Of a DNA stretch of 64,000 bases, positions 1-12,600 are shown one piece after another (within the stretch, counting starts at the first letter, position 1; every line of letters begins with the position of its first letter). The notes under the pieces were generated by a model. The model was not told where the DNA came from, made no database searches, and was given only the letters and a program-made list of their open reading frames with translations. This DNA comes from Allolobophora icterica (lineage: Eukaryota > Annelida > Clitellata > Crassiclitellata > Lumbricidae). The DNA is taken from NCBI GenBank assembly GCA_963556255.1, contig OY744608.1, forward strand, positions 30,877,154 to 30,941,153, written 5' to 3'. The position numbers were made by a program, and so were the translations under genes.

Positions 1-667
1 ATGTGCTCATACTGTTTTATGAATATTGTGGTTTTTGCTTTCTAGGCCTCCTAATTTTAACCGAGCAACCCTTGAGAACATGTTGCTTCACGAAGGTAGT
101 GTAAACTGTAGTTACTTACTAAGTAAGAAAGTGTTGGCAGCATTTAAAAAGCTCATTCTGTTCATAAGTTGCTGCAGTGAGGTTGAATCCAACAGCTGAT
201 TTCCGTGTGTGTGTGCGTGTGTTTGTCAAAACAAATTTAATGACTGAAGTCGTATTGTGCAAAAGCACAAAGTAAGCTGAAAGAAGGTGTTAAAATGTAT
301 GTGGTATAGGAACACTGTATTATTCAACACTGAAACCCAAAGAATTGCTGTTGTACTGAACACTTTATGAAAGTTATAAGATGACGCATCCACAGTACAC
401 TTCATGGAATCATTTCTTATGTAAATGAAGACAGGCTGTTTAAAATTTGCTCTGTGGTTAAAGTTGATTTGTGTTCTTGCAGTGAACATTTTTTCAAAGT
501 TTGAGCTACTATGTTCTAACGGGCATTTAGAAGACACTTTTCACTAGAACAAGACCCCTGAGCAAGACATATTCTGTACAGGTGATCTGGTGCTGTTAGT
601 TTTTTAAGGATATTTGATAACATGATCGATTGAGCTGTGATTGTAAGTTCTGAATATGTTTTGACAG

Positions 668-759
668 TTGAATCTCCTCCTCAGCTGCCACCACGTGAAC
701 CCATTGCGGGGAGTCGGCCTTCAATTCATGGTATTCAAAGAGTACCTGGTGGACAACCG
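668..759 (+). CDS. GCK-IV kinase exon, proline-rich linker
   Basis: Preceded by a ttgacag acceptor. The frame reading [20 protein letters not shown] is open and proline-rich, as expected for the low-complexity linker before the CNH domain. The best donor is uncertain: GCAAGT after 759 (GC type) or GTACCT after 739 both leave phase 0 and join to the next exon. A start at 685 after a second CAG is also possible. Confidence 0.6.
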
Positions 760-3700
760 GCAAGTCGTGCTCTGTTTTTAAAACTTTTCTGACTGCAATG
801 TAGTGAACTTCTGTAATGCAGAATTTAAGATAATGTGTTAATCTGGTTTTGCAGATTGAGGATCCTTTTCCACTTAACCCACTGCTGTGACCCCTTCTGT
901 TATTTCAAAATCGTTAATTGCATTGTATTGTATTGTATTTGGATATTTATAAAGCGCTTCTAGCGGGAGGGCCATTCAGAAGCGCTCCCAGTGCGAGAGA
1001 CCCTGAGAGAAAATGTTTCATGTTTGATGTGTTCAGTCCACGTTGCAGCTGGTGGCAGTTTTCTGGATACGTCATAATCTGTAGTTTATAAAAAACAAAT
1101 GAATAGATTTGTAGTTTTTTATTAATGTTTTTTGAAATTAATATTTAGATGATTATTTGAAGTTAGGTTGTTGGTAAATTCTAGAAGGTGGAGAGCCAAG
1201 CTGAAGCATCACCATCTCGTGGAATTGGGAAGCCACCAGCTCCTTTGCCATCTTCCAAGTCATTCCAAGCCTTAGAGCCAATGCCTCTTCCACCGAAAGC
1301 AGCCGCACGAATGGCTGAAGAGGTTGGTAATCGTCGATGTTTGATCTACTGTTGACTGTTTTGAGCAAATGAGCAGGTAGACTACTATTAGAACTAGTGG
1401 GAAATTTATATATACTTTGAGTATGTTTGTGTATATGTAATGTGCATACACTAGATTATCATAGTTTGCATCATTAGAACACAGTCTTATATTAGTCAAA
1501 ATTTACATGTTGTTAACATCAATTGGCGTGAAATTTGAATTAAACCTAATTATGTGGTACTGCTTTTATTTGGTTTCCACAAAAAAAGAACTAGATGGAA
1601 AGTTCAGTATATGTGTATCTGTATTAATTAATTAATTTATATGAAAGAATATTGAATGATACCAGTTTTAATAACTGTTTATTTGTTTTGTGTTGTGAAA
1701 AGCGGGTGCCCAAGAACTCTTCCAAGAATTCATTCACTGCCTTTGGCTTTGGTGCCGCAAATGCTGCTGCCTCAGGTGATTCTCAGTCAGACATTAGTTC
1801 TACAAGAATGTCTTCTAGGACGAATATTAATGTAAACGTTGCTCCAGCAAGTGTCTTCGGAGGCGATGCAATGCCGGAGATTCGCAAGTACAAGAAGAGT
1901 TTCAAGACGGAGATTCATTGTGCCGCTATGTGGGGTAATTATTTATTTCTTCTAGCATATGATTGATGACGTTATTGCGTGAATTGCGAATGACTGCTAA
2001 GTTGTTATTTATATTTATCTTTACTATACTCTAGGTTACCAAAACTTTTAATGTAATATTTAAAGTCTTTTGACATGTCATAAAATACCCTGAATATTCT
2101 TGACACTCTCTCCACTTTCAGAAACACTCTCAAAGTGATGGGCAGTCGATTGCCCACTTAGAATGGACACGAGTACTAAGGCCATATTTTATAATGGTGT
2201 TGATAGTTCTGGAAACCCAGTAAACGGTGATAAGGATTGTGTGATATATTTGTAATATATTTGTGAGAATTGCCTTTCTTTAAAAACATATGTTTTGACA
2301 ATCTATAGGATGACATTGCATAAAATGGTGAATGGTGTCGTACTTCATTTTAGTATACAATTTGGTAAACATTTTTGCTGGTCAAGGGCTTGAAAATTAT
2401 GTACCTGCCAGGAGGTGAAGGAGGTTATGTATTCAGTGTTTATTCTATGGTTGGAGAGAGATTAAACTTCCACTTTCATTAAGTCAGTTTTTCATTGAGG
2501 TTTTTCTTTTGGTCCAAATTCACAGTTGTACTGGGTGCATGGAGCAAAGGCATTCTTGTGATTGCACTTTTGATTGCTGAAATTGCTTCTCCATGTGATT
2601 GAAATATATTTGTGACTGTTTTAACTCCTTAGGGGTGAACTTGTTGGTTGGGACTGAAAGTGGTCTGTTTCTAGTGGACCGAAGTGGACAGGGTAAAGGT
2701 TAGTGTCATCCAAAAGCCTTGTGCTCCATTTTCAGGTGATGTGATAAATCATTTTTATGTATGTAAAACGCTTTTTACTCAGGGAAAGACGTGAGTAACA
2801 CCTGTTCGAATTGTCTTGCGTAATATTATGTTTTACTGATGACAAGTGATACTAATTTTGAAAGCTCAATGCAACTTTTGTCGTTCTTAATCTTCAATAT
2901 ATTTAATTAATTTGAGCATAACGCCACTTGCACTGTAGGAGCATGTGGTGCCATGGATGCAAGGACAGTATAGTTACTGGTAATCAATGTCAAGTCAACT
3001 TAGTAAGTGGTTGGATAACCATCCATGGAGAGCTGCATTGATTCAGCCCTCCATCTATTAAGAGCTGATATTGTGAGGTTTAAACTTGGGTCCCACTGTT
3101 GTAGAGCTGTTTTCATGTTGCACTTCAGTGAGACCTCGGTGACACTCTGAGGTTCTGTAGAAAAACGAACATGTTACTGTATGTAGAAGCACTAAAAGAT
3201 AGTGAAAAAATAAACTTTGCAATGATTTATATGCCTGCATTACTCCCTTAATTTGTTTTTCAGTAGCTTCTAATGCTAAGCAAAAATAAAAAATTTTAAC
3301 AGTGGTAATTATCTAGGCTGCTTATTGCTTGAAAATTCCCATGTTCCTCAGTTTTGGAAATATTTTCTAAGTGCAGTTGCTATGTGAACATATGATTGTC
3401 CATCATGTGTTCACTTAGCAACAGCACCTTTTTAGCAGCTGATGGAGCCTATGACTAAAAGGAAATGTTTGTTTTTTCCATTATCATTGTATAAATGAAG
3501 CACATTGTTTCATGATGCTGAAGGAATTTTTTATTTATTTGACATTAAGATGGAATACACAATTAATCTTCGTTTTATTTTTATGAAAATGTAATTTTCC
3601 AGGTTTGTAAGGACAAAGTAACATTCTCAGATCTCTCTGGATAAAAAGTTATATATTTCCAGTTTGTCATGGACACAGTGTTATATTCTCAGTTGTTTCA

Positions 3701-6700
3701 AACAAAATAAGTACCAGTTATCTAAATGATACAAACTAATATTAATGTCTGATGTATACAAACATTAGTTTCTCCGTTTATAGGGAGAGAAGGTTATGTT
3801 CTTAATTTTATAGGCCCACATTTTCAAATTAAATTGATGCAACAAAAGAGCGCTGTGCTTAGATGCTGTATTTCTCTTTCAGTCTATCCAGTCGTTACAC
3901 GTCGAAGATTCCAACAGCTAGAGGCACTCGAATCAGTTAATTTGCTGGTCACCATTTCTGGCAAGAAGAACAAATTGCGCGTGTACCTCCTGTCCCATCT
4001 CAAATCAAAAATCCTTAAATTGGAGGAGGTCTGAATCTAGTTGTCGTCTAATACAAATATAGAAGTTTCATTCACGATATACCAACCTCTTGTGCACAGC
4101 ATCTACACTGTCGTTGATTACAATGTATCTTGTTTCTCCATCCACCGTTACTTACGCTTAGCTATCAGTGTTCTGCCTGCTTCCCTCCCTTCCTTCTTGC
4201 CTTTCTCATCTCCCGCCTTCCATAATTTCTTCTCTAACTCCCTTTCTTTCTGCCTCACTCCCTGGCTGCCTTCCTATCTCTCTCTTCCCTTTGCCGTTTT
4301 GCCCAGAGAGGCAGGGAGGGAGGGATGGGAAGAAACTTTCTCCCTACCTATCTCCTTTCTGCCTCCCTCCCTGTATGGCCTGCCTCCCTGCATGCCTTCG
4401 TAGCTTGGCCTTCGTGTCTTCCTTCCTCTCTCCCTCCCTACATGCCTCCCTTCCCTTCCTGCCTCCCTTCTCTGTTGCCAACTATATTGTCCTGGTATTA
4501 TTTGCCAGTTAGCCTATAGCCCAAAGAAGTCTGGGTGTCTGAACTTACTTTTGTTGTCATTATTTGTGAGATGGCATTATGTTACTTCTGCTGTCATAAG
4601 TACACCTAACCAGTAACCAAGCACCTACTTGTCTTCACAAATTATATATACTAACCTCTCCGGTACAAGAGGAGAGGTGCGCTTGTTCCGTATAGTTTCA
4701 GCTCTGTGGAAAATCCTTTGACTCCATCCCTTCTCCCACTGTTCTTTCAATCCTTCCATTCCTCTCCTTCTCTCTCCTTCCCTCCTGTTCCTGTTTCCAA
4801 TCTCTTCTCCAATCACCATTCTCGTCCTCTCCTCTACCTTCTCTCCCGCCCACTCTACTTTTCCCTATCTTGTTAGTTTTTTTTAGTATAATTCAATTCA
4901 CCATCAGTGCTGCTGACCACTCATTTGACCGCTGATGTGAAACAAACTTGGCCTGAGTTCCAAAGATGCAGAGACTAGTGGAAAGGGTGGAAGAATGGCT
5001 TGTGGAAAAGCAACTGTCTTGAAGATGCAAGTTTAGCCAAGTGTTATATAATTAGATGAACTGATTTGTGCATTTTATCTTTTAAACAGCCCAAGAATGA
5101 CAATCGTCCTACGTGGGTCAGTGTCGGAGAACTTATGGGATGTTCTCACTTTAAGATTGGCAAGTATTTTAGTTTAATGTGTCTGCTATTCTGTTAAATG
5201 TATGTCAATATCTTGTTGCTGTTATAATCTTCTATATAAATGTAGCTAGTTTTAGTCATTTTGAAGGTTGATGTGAGCTTGTTGAAACTTAGTACTACTA
5301 TTAGAAGTTTTATCAAGCACTATGTTAGAAGATGTCTGTATTATTTTGAAGTCACATTGTAAATTAAATGTAGAATCTATATGCTTAATTGTGCTATTTG
5401 AGGGTCTGTTTTAGAATGCAACATATTTAATAAGTTGATTTTGGTATATCTGAGAGCACCTGCTATAGATTGTGAAATACTTTTTTTATTCAGTCTTCTT
5501 TGATCGAATCAAATTCCTTGTGGTGGCCTCGGGTAACCGTATTGAAGTCTATGCCTGGGCTCCTAAGCCTTACATGAAATTCATGTCCTTCAAGGTAGGT
5601 GTAGTTATAGCAGATTTAATTTATCATTGAATAAATGTTGATGAAGTCATTCAGAATCTCAGGCCATTTACAAGTATTTTACTTTAAAATGTCATTTTAA
5701 ATGCATTTTCAGACATTTTAAAGTTATCTGTGCATATGCATGAAGGTTAACTTCAAAAATTGATTGTTTTATCATGTTATTTAATGCCATTGCTGTGCAC
5801 AGAAGTCCATATTGCCAAGTAAGATAACTGATTATTTATTATGTTCCTCTTTCAGCTGTGGTCCTCTTTAGCGTGTTCGTTCTGAGGACTAAAATGCTTA
5901 AGCACGAGCTTAGCAATGGCCCTACAGCCAGACAACCTATCTTTACTAGCATTCAGACACCGTGTCACCAGCATAGCAGTTTTGTTTCAAGGGTCATTTT
6001 CACTGTTGTGTTTCAGATGTTTTAAAAAAAATGGATCTTCTGTTTTTAGACTATCCCTACCCTGACTCACAAGCCGCTCTTAGTTGACATGGCAGTCCAA
6101 GAATCATCGATGTTGAAAGTCGTCTACGGCTCAAGTCTTGGTTTTCACTGCGTTGACTTGGATACGTTTAACGTGACCGATATCTACATGCCACAGAGTG
6201 TTAGTGTGCATCTCAGCAGTTGTTACTTTTTAGTCTTATATTGGTAATCTGATTGGTTTTAGCACTTGTTTGGTGATTCCACTAGACTGATGATCTGAGG
6301 ATGCTTATTTTGTGTATGGTTGTACTGATCGGCATTGCTGAAGTTGACATGGCACATGTTGAAACATCAAAGAACACAAGATGACAACTTATGTGCAACA
6401 GATTTTCCTGAGTTTGCTTGTACGTGTCTTATTGACTCTTTCTGGGTTTGGATAATCCTACATGTAATTGTGGAATTAATTTTCAGATTGTATTGGTCAG
6501 CTGTTCTGTTCTATTTTCAGCGTGGTCCCATAACACCAAAGGCAATCATAATTCTTCCGGAGAGTAGGGGAACACTGCTGCTCTTGTGCTACGATGGTAA
6601 GCTGCTGTCATCTCTGTTAGCAGGATCTTGGTTTGATGATCTGGCATCCAGATTAGATTTCATATATAGTCCTGTTGAATGCAGTATCTTTTGTAAAGCA

Positions 6701-8083
6701 TTGATATGTTTGGACCTTTTTATGTACTTGCTGCACCAGTTTGTCAACTTCAGGAACTGTCTCCCATCTTACAGGCTGATCTTCTGGATATTGACCTGAT
6801 TATGGCTTCCTGAGCACTCGTTATGCCAGTCTGTCTTTCTTGACAGAAACACCAAGACTGAATCAGTTGATTTTTTGTTTTAGATGAAGGGGTCTATTTT
6901 GATATAAATGGCCGGAGGTTCAAGGATATTCTTCTTCAGTGGGGCGAAGCTGCATCAAGTTCAGTTGGTCAGTCATTGTCCTCATTTGCATTAGAATGGA
7001 CATTTATATAATAATGTTTAAAGTTGAGTATGAACAGCTGTATAACAGAAATGAGACATGTAAAACCATAAAGTTAAATACTTATTTAATAAACCTTACA
7101 ACTGGTCACTGACCTCAACAGTAAAGTTTAAAAATTATAGGCCTTAGGAACCCTTATTTTTAAGTTTTAAGTTTCTTACAGTAATGTTTGCTGTTTTTTT
7201 TTACCAAAATAGCTGTGTTGTCATTTTGGTAGTAAATGTTTTAAATTTTCCGCTATATTTTCAACTGTTAGCAAATGAATGCAGAAGTAAAGCTAGAGTT
7301 GAACAGTCAATTGGAGGCAAAAGGAATTACACAGACGTCAGCTCGAGGGACTGTTCTTTTCTTCAAAGGTCAATGCAGTTGTTGGTTGTTTCATTTAGCA
7401 TTGGTTGGCCCCAACAAGGTCGTTGGATTGGGACAGAAGGCAGCTGAGATCCGATTGCTAGACACTGGTGAATTGGATGGCGTCTTTGTGCACAAAACAC
7501 CCAGCAAACTCAAGTACTTATGCCAACGAAATGAAACGGTATGCTTTATGACAAGTTTGTTTCATGGGATATTTTTAAAATTTATGTGGCTTAATAGACT
7601 TGAGAGCAAATTTCATGTCATGACAGTCTCATGAGAAAAACGTTCTTAACTAAGATGCTGTATTCATAACTTGATGAATAACTTTCTGCTTAACACTATT
7701 TATGTAGGTTTGGCCTCTGCTAGTTTTGCAGGGCTGTGTATGTGCAAATGTTTTTATATGTTTATTTGCACCAAAATGCGATTCACAATTGGTTTAATAA
7801 AGAATATTCTATTCTATTTTGAACAGTCATAGTGGCATATGTTTTACTTTTGCAAATTAGGAAATGGGTGATTTTTTCATTTCAGGATAGGTGTGGTGAA
7901 GCCACAGCTTTTAAAAATTTGAGTTGTTTGATTTTCTATGTGTTGATTTAGTTTACATGATATTCACAATCTTTATGTTTCTTCTGTTGTTAGGTGTTCT
8001 TCTCGTCCAGTGGTTCAAGCTCTCAGATCTTCTTCATGACACTCGGAATTCTGGGTTCCATTGCTGCCACACGCAGCGGCTGA
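668..8083 (+). CDS. TNIK/MINK1/MAP4K4-like: GCK-IV Ste20-type kinase (TNIK/MINK1/MAP4K4/Misshapen family), 3' half with CNH domain; partial
   Basis: Seen: twelve in-phase exons at 668-759, 1185-1322, 1703-1934, 2633-2698, 3883-4028, 5090-5159, 5494-5594, 6050-6199, 6521-6596, 6884-6967, 7399-7538 and 7994-8083, giving about 460 C-terminal residues. Diagnostic strings are [84 protein letters not shown] and LDGVFVHK, which follow the order of the citron-homology domain of TNIK, MINK1 and MAP4K4. Known: these kinases link Rap2 and Wnt signals to JNK and the cytoskeleton, and the CNH domain binds small GTPases. The kinase domain and most of the linker are upstream of the window. The ending [16 protein letters not shown] is slightly longer than the usual vertebrate tail. 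The paralogue name cannot be fixed; a single invertebrate orthologue is most likely. One intron (after 5159) has a GC donor. Confidence 0.95.
921..1005 (-). mobile_element. CR1/L2-type LINE 3' end fragment
   Basis: A TTGTA-rich run is followed by tttataaagcgcttc and gaagcgctcccag. The same terminal hairpin-like module occurs at the 3' ends of the longer LINE copies in this window, so this is a short 3' end on the minus strand inside a kinase intron. Confidence 0.6.
1185..1322 (+). CDS. GCK-IV kinase exon, linker
   Basis: Acceptor aattctag, 46 codons, phase 0 at both ends. It reads [20 protein letters not shown] and ends AAARMAEE. The donor GAG|GTTGGT is weak, but it keeps phase with the following exon. 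Confidence 0.75.
1703..1934 (+). CDS. GCK-IV kinase exon, start of CNH domain
   Basis: Serine/alanine-rich linker followed by [14 protein letters not shown] and the conserved entry to the CNH domain, [20 protein letters not shown]. It ends in phase 1 at TGGG|GTAATT. This is one of the most conserved junctions in the TNIK/MINK1/MAP4K4 family. Confidence 0.92.
2633..2698 (+). CDS. GCK-IV kinase CNH exon
   Basis: Short 66-bp exon, acceptor tccttag and donor AAAG|GTTAGT, phase 1 to phase 1. It encodes [20 protein letters not shown], close to the vertebrate sequence. Confidence 0.95.
3883..4028 (+). CDS. GCK-IV kinase CNH exon
   Basis: Acceptor ctctttcag. It reads [20 protein letters not shown] then [18 protein letters not shown]. 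It ends KLEE with donor GAG|GTCTGA in phase 0. Reading through the donor hits a stop two codons on, so the intron is required. Confidence 0.95.
4160..4860 (+). repeat. Polypyrimidine (CCTT-rich) low-complexity tracts
   Basis: 4160-4480 and 4690-4860 are long runs of C and T (ccctcccttccttc and variants) with few purines, inside the intron between kinase exons 3883-4028 and 5090-5159. Apparent ORFs here (serine/leucine/proline-rich) are by-products of composition. Confidence 0.85.
5090..5159 (+). CDS. GCK-IV kinase CNH exon ending at a GC donor
   Basis: Acceptor tttaaacag. It encodes [20 protein letters not shown] and then FKI, matching the vertebrate WTTVGDLEGCVHYKV block. The exon must end in phase 1 after ATTG to join the next exon (V-FFDRIKFL), and the next bases are GCAAGT, so the intron begins with GC rather than GT. 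Confidence 0.9.
5494..5594 (+). CDS. GCK-IV kinase CNH exon
   Basis: Acceptor tttattcag and donor AAG|GTAGGT. It encodes [20 protein letters not shown] then [13 protein letters not shown], the family hallmark [16 protein letters not shown]. Confidence 0.97.
6050..6199 (+). CDS. GCK-IV kinase CNH exon
   Basis: 50 codons in phase 0. It includes [14 protein letters not shown] and [15 protein letters not shown], and ends DIYMPQS at AGT|GTTAGT. Confidence 0.96.
6521..6596 (+). CDS. GCK-IV kinase CNH exon
   Basis: Acceptor ctattttcag and donor G|GTAAGC. It encodes [20 protein letters not shown], the counterpart of the conserved HAIIILPxxxGxxLLxCYE segment. Confidence 0.96.
6884..6967 (+). CDS. 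GCK-IV kinase CNH exon
   Basis: Acceptor ttgttttag and donor G|GTCAGT. It encodes [20 protein letters not shown] and then GEAASSSV. The vertebrate family has DEGVYVNTYGR and VVLQWGE at the same place. Confidence 0.96.
7399..7538 (+). CDS. GCK-IV kinase CNH exon
   Basis: Acceptor tcatttag and donor ACG|GTATGC. It encodes [20 protein letters not shown] then [12 protein letters not shown] and [11 protein letters not shown], matching [20 protein letters not shown] in vertebrates. Confidence 0.96.
7994..8083 (+). CDS. GCK-IV kinase terminal coding exon
   Basis: Acceptor ttgttag. It encodes [20 protein letters not shown] then GSIATRSG and a TGA stop at 8081-8083. The SGxSSQxxFMTL string marks the last CNH strand of this family. 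Confidence 0.96.
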   Translation: MFFSSSGSSSQIFFMTLGILGSIAATRSG

Positions 8084-9690
8084 AATGCCAGTCAAGACAT
8101 GGTTGCTTGTGTTCCGTTGTTACAAACAATACTTACCATGTTCTGGCTTAAAATTCAGTTTGCTGTTTGCTTACTTCTCATGTTTTTGTAACAGCACGCT
8201 AACTTGTGACTTTTGTTCTGTTGTTTCTGATGATCTGTTTGTGTAAGTTCTGTTCTGGTTTGTGTAAGTGCAGTCACAATTTAGCAGAATAAATTCATTT
8301 CCTTTGGTAAAATACTTGTAATGCTCTTGCTGTCCAGAGATTTTGCTGAAATTTGTGATACTACAATTGCCAGAGTTGATTTCTTTCACGTTCTGATGTA
8401 CTATTTATAAATAAGTTAAATACCTGTTAGTACTTGCATGTATAAATTATTGTAAGCAGCTACGATACATAATTAATTACCGCTAAGTGTTTCTTCTGAA
8501 ACATGAAATGAAACATTTAGTTGGCTGACCCATAATCAGTCATTTTATTTGTCTATCTTATGCCAAGGTAAAAAACCAGTTTTGCAATTGGCTGTGTCTG
8601 TGGTATAGACTGGACGATTTAGTTATTGGCAGTGTTGTCACTAGGCTGCATTTGACTGCCTGTATGAGAAAAAATTGAGAACAACGAAGACTAAATGTTG
8701 TTACAAAGCTAAAGATGTTACAATTAAGACTTCAAGCTGCATAGTAAATTCATCTTCGGGATATTGGAGGAGTCTGACGAAAAGATTATTTCTACTTTAG
8801 CCAATGTTTGAATTATTAGATGAATTTTGTTTCTTCAAGTACTTTTAAAAAATAAACTTATTTTAAACCTTCTGGATTGTGAAATTATTTAGGAAATTGC
8901 TTTTGGGGGTGACATGCAAATCGAGGTTCACTTGCACCAAACTGAGATTTTTGTGTGACCATGTTCAATTTAAAGTAATATAAACGATGGTTATGAAGAA
9001 ATGGAAATTGACTCCCTTCAAAGCTGTAATGGTCACAATCTCTGTTATATTGTACTAGGTCTATGCACATACAGCGCCTTTGTGTGTTAGTAAAAATGCG
9101 CTATATAAGTGTTCTCATACATACATACATACTTACATGCATACATCTATGCAAACTTTGTTTGGGGATGGAGTATGATTTGAAAAGAATTTCAGAAGAT
9201 TGTATATTTATGAAAATACTCCTTTGGAAAAATTAATTGTCGTTCACGTGTTTGTCATGTGATAAATTGTTTTTCGTGTGCTAAGTTGTTCTGTCATTAA
9301 ACACTAAATAGATTCTAAAATATTTATGTAACAATTCATATAATCTGTTTATCACTGTGCCGTTCGATTCATTTGTTTAAAATGTGTTTGGTGTGTTATC
9401 AACTGTAGTGTATGTGATTGACTTGCTAGTTACATGTATGTTTGTCGTGTGCATGATAATATATAATTATGTATCTCATTAAAGCGCCGAGAACAGAATA
9501 AATTCTAGGCAATTTGCATATTTAATATTTGTAAAATGCCATGCGCGAGTGTCCTCAGTGACTGCTTTTTGTGAAGCAAGTGACTATATTAACTTATTTA
9601 TGCTTATAATGTATTGGATGCTGTCTGCGTTTTCAAAACGCTTGCAAATTAGAAGTCTTCTTTATATACAATAAATCTGCTGCATTTTTG
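8084..9690 (+). other. Probable 3' UTR of the GCK-IV kinase gene
   Basis: AT-rich, no supported ORF. AATAAA hexamers lie at 8288-8293, 9497-9502 and 9670-9675, so alternative poly(A) sites are possible. A short LINE/SINE-like 3' end (gcgctatataag followed by a CATA run) sits at about 9070-9135. The true transcript end is inferred. Confidence 0.5.
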
Positions 9691-12600
9691 GGATTCTGAT
9701 GTGGAATTTCCTTCCATTCATTGTACATTCCGTGACAGTGGCTTCCATCTGTGACATTTAAATTGCCATGTCTGTAATGCGGTAATACTTAAATCTCTTA
9801 GTTTTGATGTATTCTATGAATCTCTGCATAAGAGCAATGTTCTACTCTTCCTCAGTCTGCCTGCCTTTCTCAAAATTTCCTGCTTTTGGTTCTCCCCTCA
9901 GTGACTTCCACTTCCTCAGGTATCTGCCAGTGACTTTTTGCATAATAAAGTATCTTCTGTTGGGTTCAGTTTGGTTTTGTAGGAATGCACAAGAAACTAA
10001 ACTTTTATTAAGGCCATAAGTAGTTTTTATGCATATTTACATTTTGGTTTGGTGGGTAAGTGAAATTTTTCTCCAGTACAGTAGGCTTATTCCAGTTGAT
10101 TGAAGTTTGTTCTTTGACATGCCTTGTAGAGACTTTATGTAAATTTATGGAATGTTGACCCTGCTATTAGTAGCATATGTGCTACCTCAGTCTGAGGACT
10201 TTCTGGAAATTTAGCTGTGTGCTTGAATTCTTAAAATCAACTATTATTAGTAGATTTAATTCCTTCTTACAGCTTTTCCTTCAATTTATCATGTTTCAAA
10301 TACATCATGTAACTAATCTGCATAGAGCAAGCTTCATTTGCTCCTGTTCGTATTTGCTTCATTTTTTTTATTTTTTGCGCATTTGAGTTTAGTCTTGTGG
10401 CTGATTTGATATTACATATAGGATGAAAATTACGATTGATGAGTTCACTAATATTTGTAATCTGTAGTGCAATATGGTATCCTTGTGTTGATGTTTTTTA
10501 GTTGATGTTTTGTACTTCCTGAGAAAAACTGTATTCCAATGTGGTTGGCCGATTTACATGTTTGCTGATGCTTTGGTTTCTGAGAAAATGCCCGTTCTCT
10601 TGCCACTACATTTCCAGTCTCAAAACATTTTTGAATAGCTGTTGATCTGAGTGGCATTATGACCAACGTAGTCAGATTCAGAGGGTGATGAAATAAACAA
10701 ACTAGGAAAATAAAGGAAAGAGATTTGTGACCAATTGAGTAATATTGAAGAGATTCCATAAATTGAGCAGTTGACGAGTTAGGAGATCAGTTTATTGCAT
10801 ATTCATACCTGAATTCTCGTTGACTAGATATGGAGAAAGTGAGACGTCAGAAAGGTGTTCCACATGATCTTCTGTTGTGAAGTTGCATTTCAAGTACTAG
10901 CAATCATTTTAAGGTACAGATATTAAAAGCTTGAAGACATCAATTTTAAAAGTAAAATATTGGAATGAAACTTTGACAATGTTGAATTTTGGAAAGGCTG
11001 GCAGAAAGCTGAAGAGTGGAAGCCAAACTAGTTTGGACAGTAGGGTGGTGGCAGTTGTGGAAAGAGATATGTATGGGATCAAGTATGGCAGTTTTTATCT
11101 ACCCTTAACTGTGATTTGTTTCAAAGCTTGCATGTAACACTTTGCTTTGCAGATTTCAGCAGTATGAAATTGTTGGTATTAAAATATTTATCAGTTAAAT
11201 GACGAAACCTCCTTTGATGGCTTTGCAGTATCAGACATATCTGTATGGTATGGTAATTGTCTTTTGAAGCTTTTGAAAAATGGTCTTAACAGTTGTATGT
11301 CTTACGTTTAGATATTGTTTTTAATTCTTAGAACAGGTAACTTTACTTTTGATTGCAAGTTTTGGAGTTTGCATGAAAATAATGAATGAAAGAGAGGATA
11401 TTTTGTTAGTCTCTCGTTCATTGTTTTAGTTGCCCGACCTTGCATTATCAGATGTATTTAATGTTGCAGTTTATCATGGGTGTGTTTGATTGTCATATAA
11501 ACCCGTTGAAGTTGTACACAGACTTCTTGTAACTTTGCTTTTTCTGTTATTGCATATTACACTTACAGTTTTGAAACCAAGCTGAATACTGCATTGCATA
11601 GCAGTCTGAAGCCACCTTCTACTACTGTATATTGTTTTTCATTGATGCATGTTCATTTGAGCTTCTTGAATTTGTAAGCATCAAACCTTGTGAAGCTACT
11701 TAATTTTACAGACATAGTTTTTATTGTGGTTTTTATTATAAATTTTGACTTATGATTTTAAGTATGTGAATTTGTGATGTTGCTTCTGCTGCAAGATGGT
11801 TTTACCACCTGGTTCGTGCAGTCTATGCAAAACCAGCCTCCCATTTCCCAGCTTTGCACATGTCCATTGATGCAATAGGATGCGTAGAATAGATGGATAT
11901 GTTGGAGATTCGAGGTAGAATTAATATATTATTATTATTATTATTATGACTACTGCTACTATTACTACTACTATAAATATAGCTGTGGCATATGTTTGTA
12001 TTACTGTAGGCATTTCAGAATATGTTTAGAAATAGGTTTTTGTTACAGGTCTGTGCTCAATGCATGTAGCTATCCAATCTGTATTATTATCATTGTCGTG
12101 TGTGTATGTGTGTGCATGCCTGTATAATAACTGTTGCTGTGGATTAAGCTTACGGTAGATATCAGGCTCTGCATATTATATGTATTGTACATGTTTTTCT
12201 ATAAATATTTGTATTAACAAGGAAAATGGATAATGTTAGTATGTTTATTGGCATATTATACTGTCTATGCTTATAACTTTACCATTGTCAATTTATTGAC
12301 CCTAGCTGTGAATTAAAACCGTTACTGACAAATCAGGAGCAACAGTGCAGAGCATAATTTCAAGGATAGTTGTTGATGATGATAGTTGCATTTATTTGCC
12401 TCATAATTAACTTTATCAATCGTTCTAATAACCAGTTGTAGATTTGCTCTAACAGGCGCAGCATAACTTTTGTAGCACCATTTATCATGTTATTAAAGCA
12501 TCAATGAAAGGTCGCTTCTTTAAAAGTTGGTTCTCTGTTAAGGCTTCTCAATGCTGATGGGACCAGCTCATACGAAGGACAGAAAGTCTTGTTTGGAGTC

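Noticed and set aside
1..667. A further upstream kinase exon
   Set aside because: Candidate acceptor at 45 leads to an immediate in-frame stop in the plausible frames; no linker-like peptide found.
4041..4519. Ser/Leu/Pro-rich ORFs on the plus strand
   Set aside because: Composition artefact of CT-rich intron sequence.
10448..10759. 103-codon minus-strand ORF in the intergenic region
   Set aside because: No domain, splice site or composition change; length is within chance for this size of region.
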